DNA of 64,000 bases. Origin: Sva-07 sp963774765. Its GTDB lineage: Bacteria > Actinomycetota > Acidimicrobiia > Acidimicrobiales > Ilumatobacteraceae. The translations under genes were made by a program, and so were the position numbers. Where the stretch lies: the NCBI GenBank assembly GCA_963774765.1, contig CAVZGP010000010.1:1-64000 (forward strand), in the 5' to 3' direction. Below the pieces are notes generated by a model. It worked only from the letters and a program-made list of their open reading frames with translations, did not search any database and was not told the DNA's origin. Below, in pieces: positions 62,284 to 64,000 of the stretch. The stretch's first letter is position 1. Each line of letters begins with the position of its first letter.

Positions 62284-63186
62284 ATGCAGGACGTCGTGCG
62301 CTCCGTCGGCCGTCACACCGTCCGAGCTGCTGCGATGGCCACTGCCGATCTGCGCTCCGAGCCGGATCTGGTGATCATCGGCGTGAAGCGCGGTGGCACC
62401 ACCTCGCTCTTCCGAGATCTCGAACGGCACCCGTCGATGTGTCCGATGGTGCCGTCGGCCCGATGTTTCCCGATGCGCGAGAACATGAAGGGTGCACACT
62501 GGCTCGACAGCGACCTCGCGCGTTCTCCGCGCTGGTACCGCAGCCACTTCCCGACTTCGACGACCCTGCGATGGCGCACGCACCGAACCGGCGCCGCGTT
62601 CACCGCCGAGGCCAGCCCGTACTACCTCTTCCATCCGCTTGCTGCCCGGCGCGCAGCGGATCTGCTTCCGAACTCCCGCTTCGTGGTGATGTTGCGCGAT
62701 CCTGTGGAACGAACCGTGTCGCACTGGGCCGAACAGAGCCGCAACGGCGTCGAAACCCTGTCGCTGCGCGACGCGCTCGATGCCGAGACCGACCGAGTCG
62801 GCAACGATGGCGCACAGCTCGCAGCGGGGACACTCGGTGCGAGCCACGCCCACGAACAACAGACCTATGCAGCCCAGAGCGAGTACGCAGGCTCCCTCGA
62901 CCGCTGGATCGATACGGTCGGGCGCGAGCGGATCGTGATCGTGTTCTCCGAGGACTACTACACCGACCCGCGACGCGTGACCGGCGTGGTGCTCGATGCG
63001 GCAGGCCTTCCAGCCATGCCGGGCGGACTCGACTCCGAACACCGCAACGCAGCACCCCGTCCCTCGACGCTGGACGCTGGCATCGATGCCGAACTGACCG
63101 AGCGTTTCCGACCCGACGTCGTCGAACTGATCGATCGGTTCGGTCTCGCCCCACCCTGGCCGCGATTCATCGGCGACCTGATCTGA
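62284..63186 (+). CDS. Sulfotransferase (PAPS-dependent)
   Basis: 300 residues. The 5'-phosphosulfate loop is VIIGVKRGGTTSLFRDLERH (Lys35 to Thr40). The 3'-phosphate motif is RFVVMLRDPVERTVSHWAEQ. Both are diagnostic of PAPS-dependent sulfotransferases of the heparan-sulfate/NodH group. It probably sulfates the surface polysaccharide made by the adjoining genes. The ATG at 62284 (MQDVVRSVGRH) is preferred to the in-frame one at 62182, because the candidate promoter lies between them. Confidence 0.9.
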   Translation: MQDVVRSVGRHTVRAAAMATADLRSEPDLVIIGVKRGGTTSLFRDLERHPSMCPMVPSARCFPMRENMKGAHWLDSDLARSPRWYRSHFPTSTTLRWRTHRTGAAFTAEASPYYLFHPLAARRAADLLPNSRFVVMLRDPVERTVSHWAEQSRNGVETLSLRDALDAETDRVGNDGAQLAAGTLGASHAHEQQTYAAQSEYAGSLDRWIDTVGRERIVIVFSEDYYTDPRRVTGVVLDAAGLPAMPGGLDSEHRNAAPRPSTLDAGIDAELTERFRPDVVELIDRFGLAPPWPRFIGDLI

Positions 63187-63195
63187 CCGCTCGCG

Positions 63196-64000
63196 ATGCG
63201 CATCTTGCAATTGCACGCTCGGTACCGGATCCGCGCCGGCGAAGACACCGTGGTCGACAACGAGGCAGCTGCGTTGGTCCGAGCCGGCCACGACGTCGAG
63301 CAGCTCACGGTCGACAATCCCACCGAACCGGTCGCCACCATGGCGGCCCTGGTCCGCAGCGTGCACAACCTGTCGGCGGCGCGACTCGTGCGCACGCGTA
63401 TCGCCGCCTTCGGACCCGACGTCGTACACGTCCACAACACGTGGTTCGCGCTGTCTTCTTCAGCGGTTGCGGCCGCCGCCGAGTCCGGCGTTGCAGTGGT
63501 GATGACGCTGCACAACTTCCGTCTCGGTTGTCTCGGTACCGATCTGTTCCGAGACGGGGCCGTCTGCACGGCGTGCCTCGGGCGAGCTCCCCTGCCCGGT
63601 GTGCTTCACGGCTGCTATCGGGGTTCGAGGACGCTGTCGGCCATTCAGGCGACCGAGGTGATGGTCACCCGACGACGCGGGATCCTCGATGCGTCGGTCA
63701 CCCGGTTCGTTGCACCATCGCAGTTCATGGCAGACCGCCTCGCCGACGTCGGTGTACCGAGTGAACGCCTCGTGGTGAAACCCCACTTCGTCGACGACCC
63801 TGGAATGCGGACCGCGCCGCCGTCAGCTTCGGGCGACATCATCGTCGTCGGACGCCTGGCGCAGGGCAAGGGCATCGACACGCTGCTCGATGCGTGGGCG
63901 TCGGCCGACGTCTCCTCGAGGGACGATCGGCGGCTGCACATCATCGGCGACGGACCCCTCGCGGAGGCGCTCGAGCGTCGCCTCCCAGCAGGCGTCGAGT
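63196..64000 (+). CDS. GT4 family glycosyltransferase (partial, runs off window)
   Basis: 268 residues visible, C-terminus missing. The N-terminal GT-B half opens MRILQLHARYRIRAGEDTVV and has DVVHVHNTWFALSSS and VVMTLHNFRLGC. A cysteine pair (GAVCTACLG) follows. The nucleotide-sugar half begins IIVVGRLAQGKGIDTLLDAW and LHIIGDGPL before the window ends. The N-terminus with RxRxGEDTV and the CxxC loop is typical of GT4 enzymes of capsule loci. It starts 9 bp after the sulfotransferase and is probably in the same operon. Confidence 0.9.
   Translation, partial: MRILQLHARYRIRAGEDTVVDNEAAALVRAGHDVEQLTVDNPTEPVATMAALVRSVHNLSAARLVRTRIAAFGPDVVHVHNTWFALSSSAVAAAAESGVAVVMTLHNFRLGCLGTDLFRDGAVCTACLGRAPLPGVLHGCYRGSRTLSAIQATEVMVTRRRGILDASVTRFVAPSQFMADRLADVGVPSERLVVKPHFVDDPGMRTAPPSASGDIIVVGRLAQGKGIDTLLDAWASADVSSRDDRRLHIIGDGPLAEALERRLPAGVE

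Overview
The window is high-GC DNA with dense, mostly overlapping genes. It suggests an actinobacterium, most likely of the Acidimicrobiia/Ilumatobacter type. The supporting genes are a mycothiol synthase (mshD), an F420-type luciferase-like oxidoreductase, a DUF3516 SKI2-like helicase, a DUF3499 protein, a DUF6285/phosphotransferase pair and frequent GTG starts. The class assignment is an inference from gene content. No species could be identified without a search.

Layout. 0-6.2 kb (minus strand): the histidine block hisC-hisB-hisH-hisA-hisF, then a crotonase, an aldo/keto reductase and a GroES-like protein. 6.2-10.4 kb (plus): a small protein, mshD, an M3 peptidase and rlmN. 10.4-25.3 kb: mixed housekeeping genes (phosphotransferase pair, secreted M23 peptidase, SRPBCC and DUF3499 proteins, tRNA-Val(CAC), J-domain membrane protein, 2-hydroxyacid dehydrogenase, alanine dehydrogenase, cytochrome P450, ArfB-like release factor, LLM oxidoreductase, DUF2142-like membrane protein, helicase). 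25.3-35.8 kb (minus): a nine-gene exopolysaccharide operon with three GT2 glycosyltransferases, a large membrane protein, a deacetylase, a GH16 hydrolase, a GNAT/FemAB-like protein, a flippase fused to a kinase-like domain, and a DivIVA-like protein. 36.0-41.5 kb (minus): AtuA-like protein plus biotin carboxylase and carboxyltransferase. 41.6-47.5 kb: TIGR03084 protein, epoxide hydrolase, MFS exporter, murF and ddl. 47.5-56.1 kb: a TetR regulator divergent from an acyl-reductase/HAD fusion, zinc dehydrogenase, LarA-like protein and PlsC acyltransferase, followed by an MBL-fold protein and a lipoprotein. 56.2-59.4 kb (minus): a biotinyl-carboxyltransferase fusion and a ClC channel. 59.4-64 kb: a second surface-polysaccharide block (epimerase, TagA/WecG, WbaP-type sugar transferase, sulfotransferase, GT4 running off the edge).

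The strongest candidates for something undescribed are three. The first is the TetR-controlled acyl-reductase/HAD - dehydrogenase - LarA-like - PlsC operon (48.1-54.4 kb), which looks like a lipid-modifying pathway and contains a LarA homologue lacking a canonical catalytic histidine. The second is the flippase-kinase fusion at the end of the exopolysaccharide operon. The third is two families of dispersed palindromes placed at gene ends, in several cases supplying or touching the stop codon.

About 15 apparent single-base frameshifts interrupt otherwise conserved genes, most of them in 25-36 kb. Correcting each by one base restores whole-codon lengths and, inside the operons, 4-nt stop/start overlaps. 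Base-level sequence error is therefore more likely than real gene decay.
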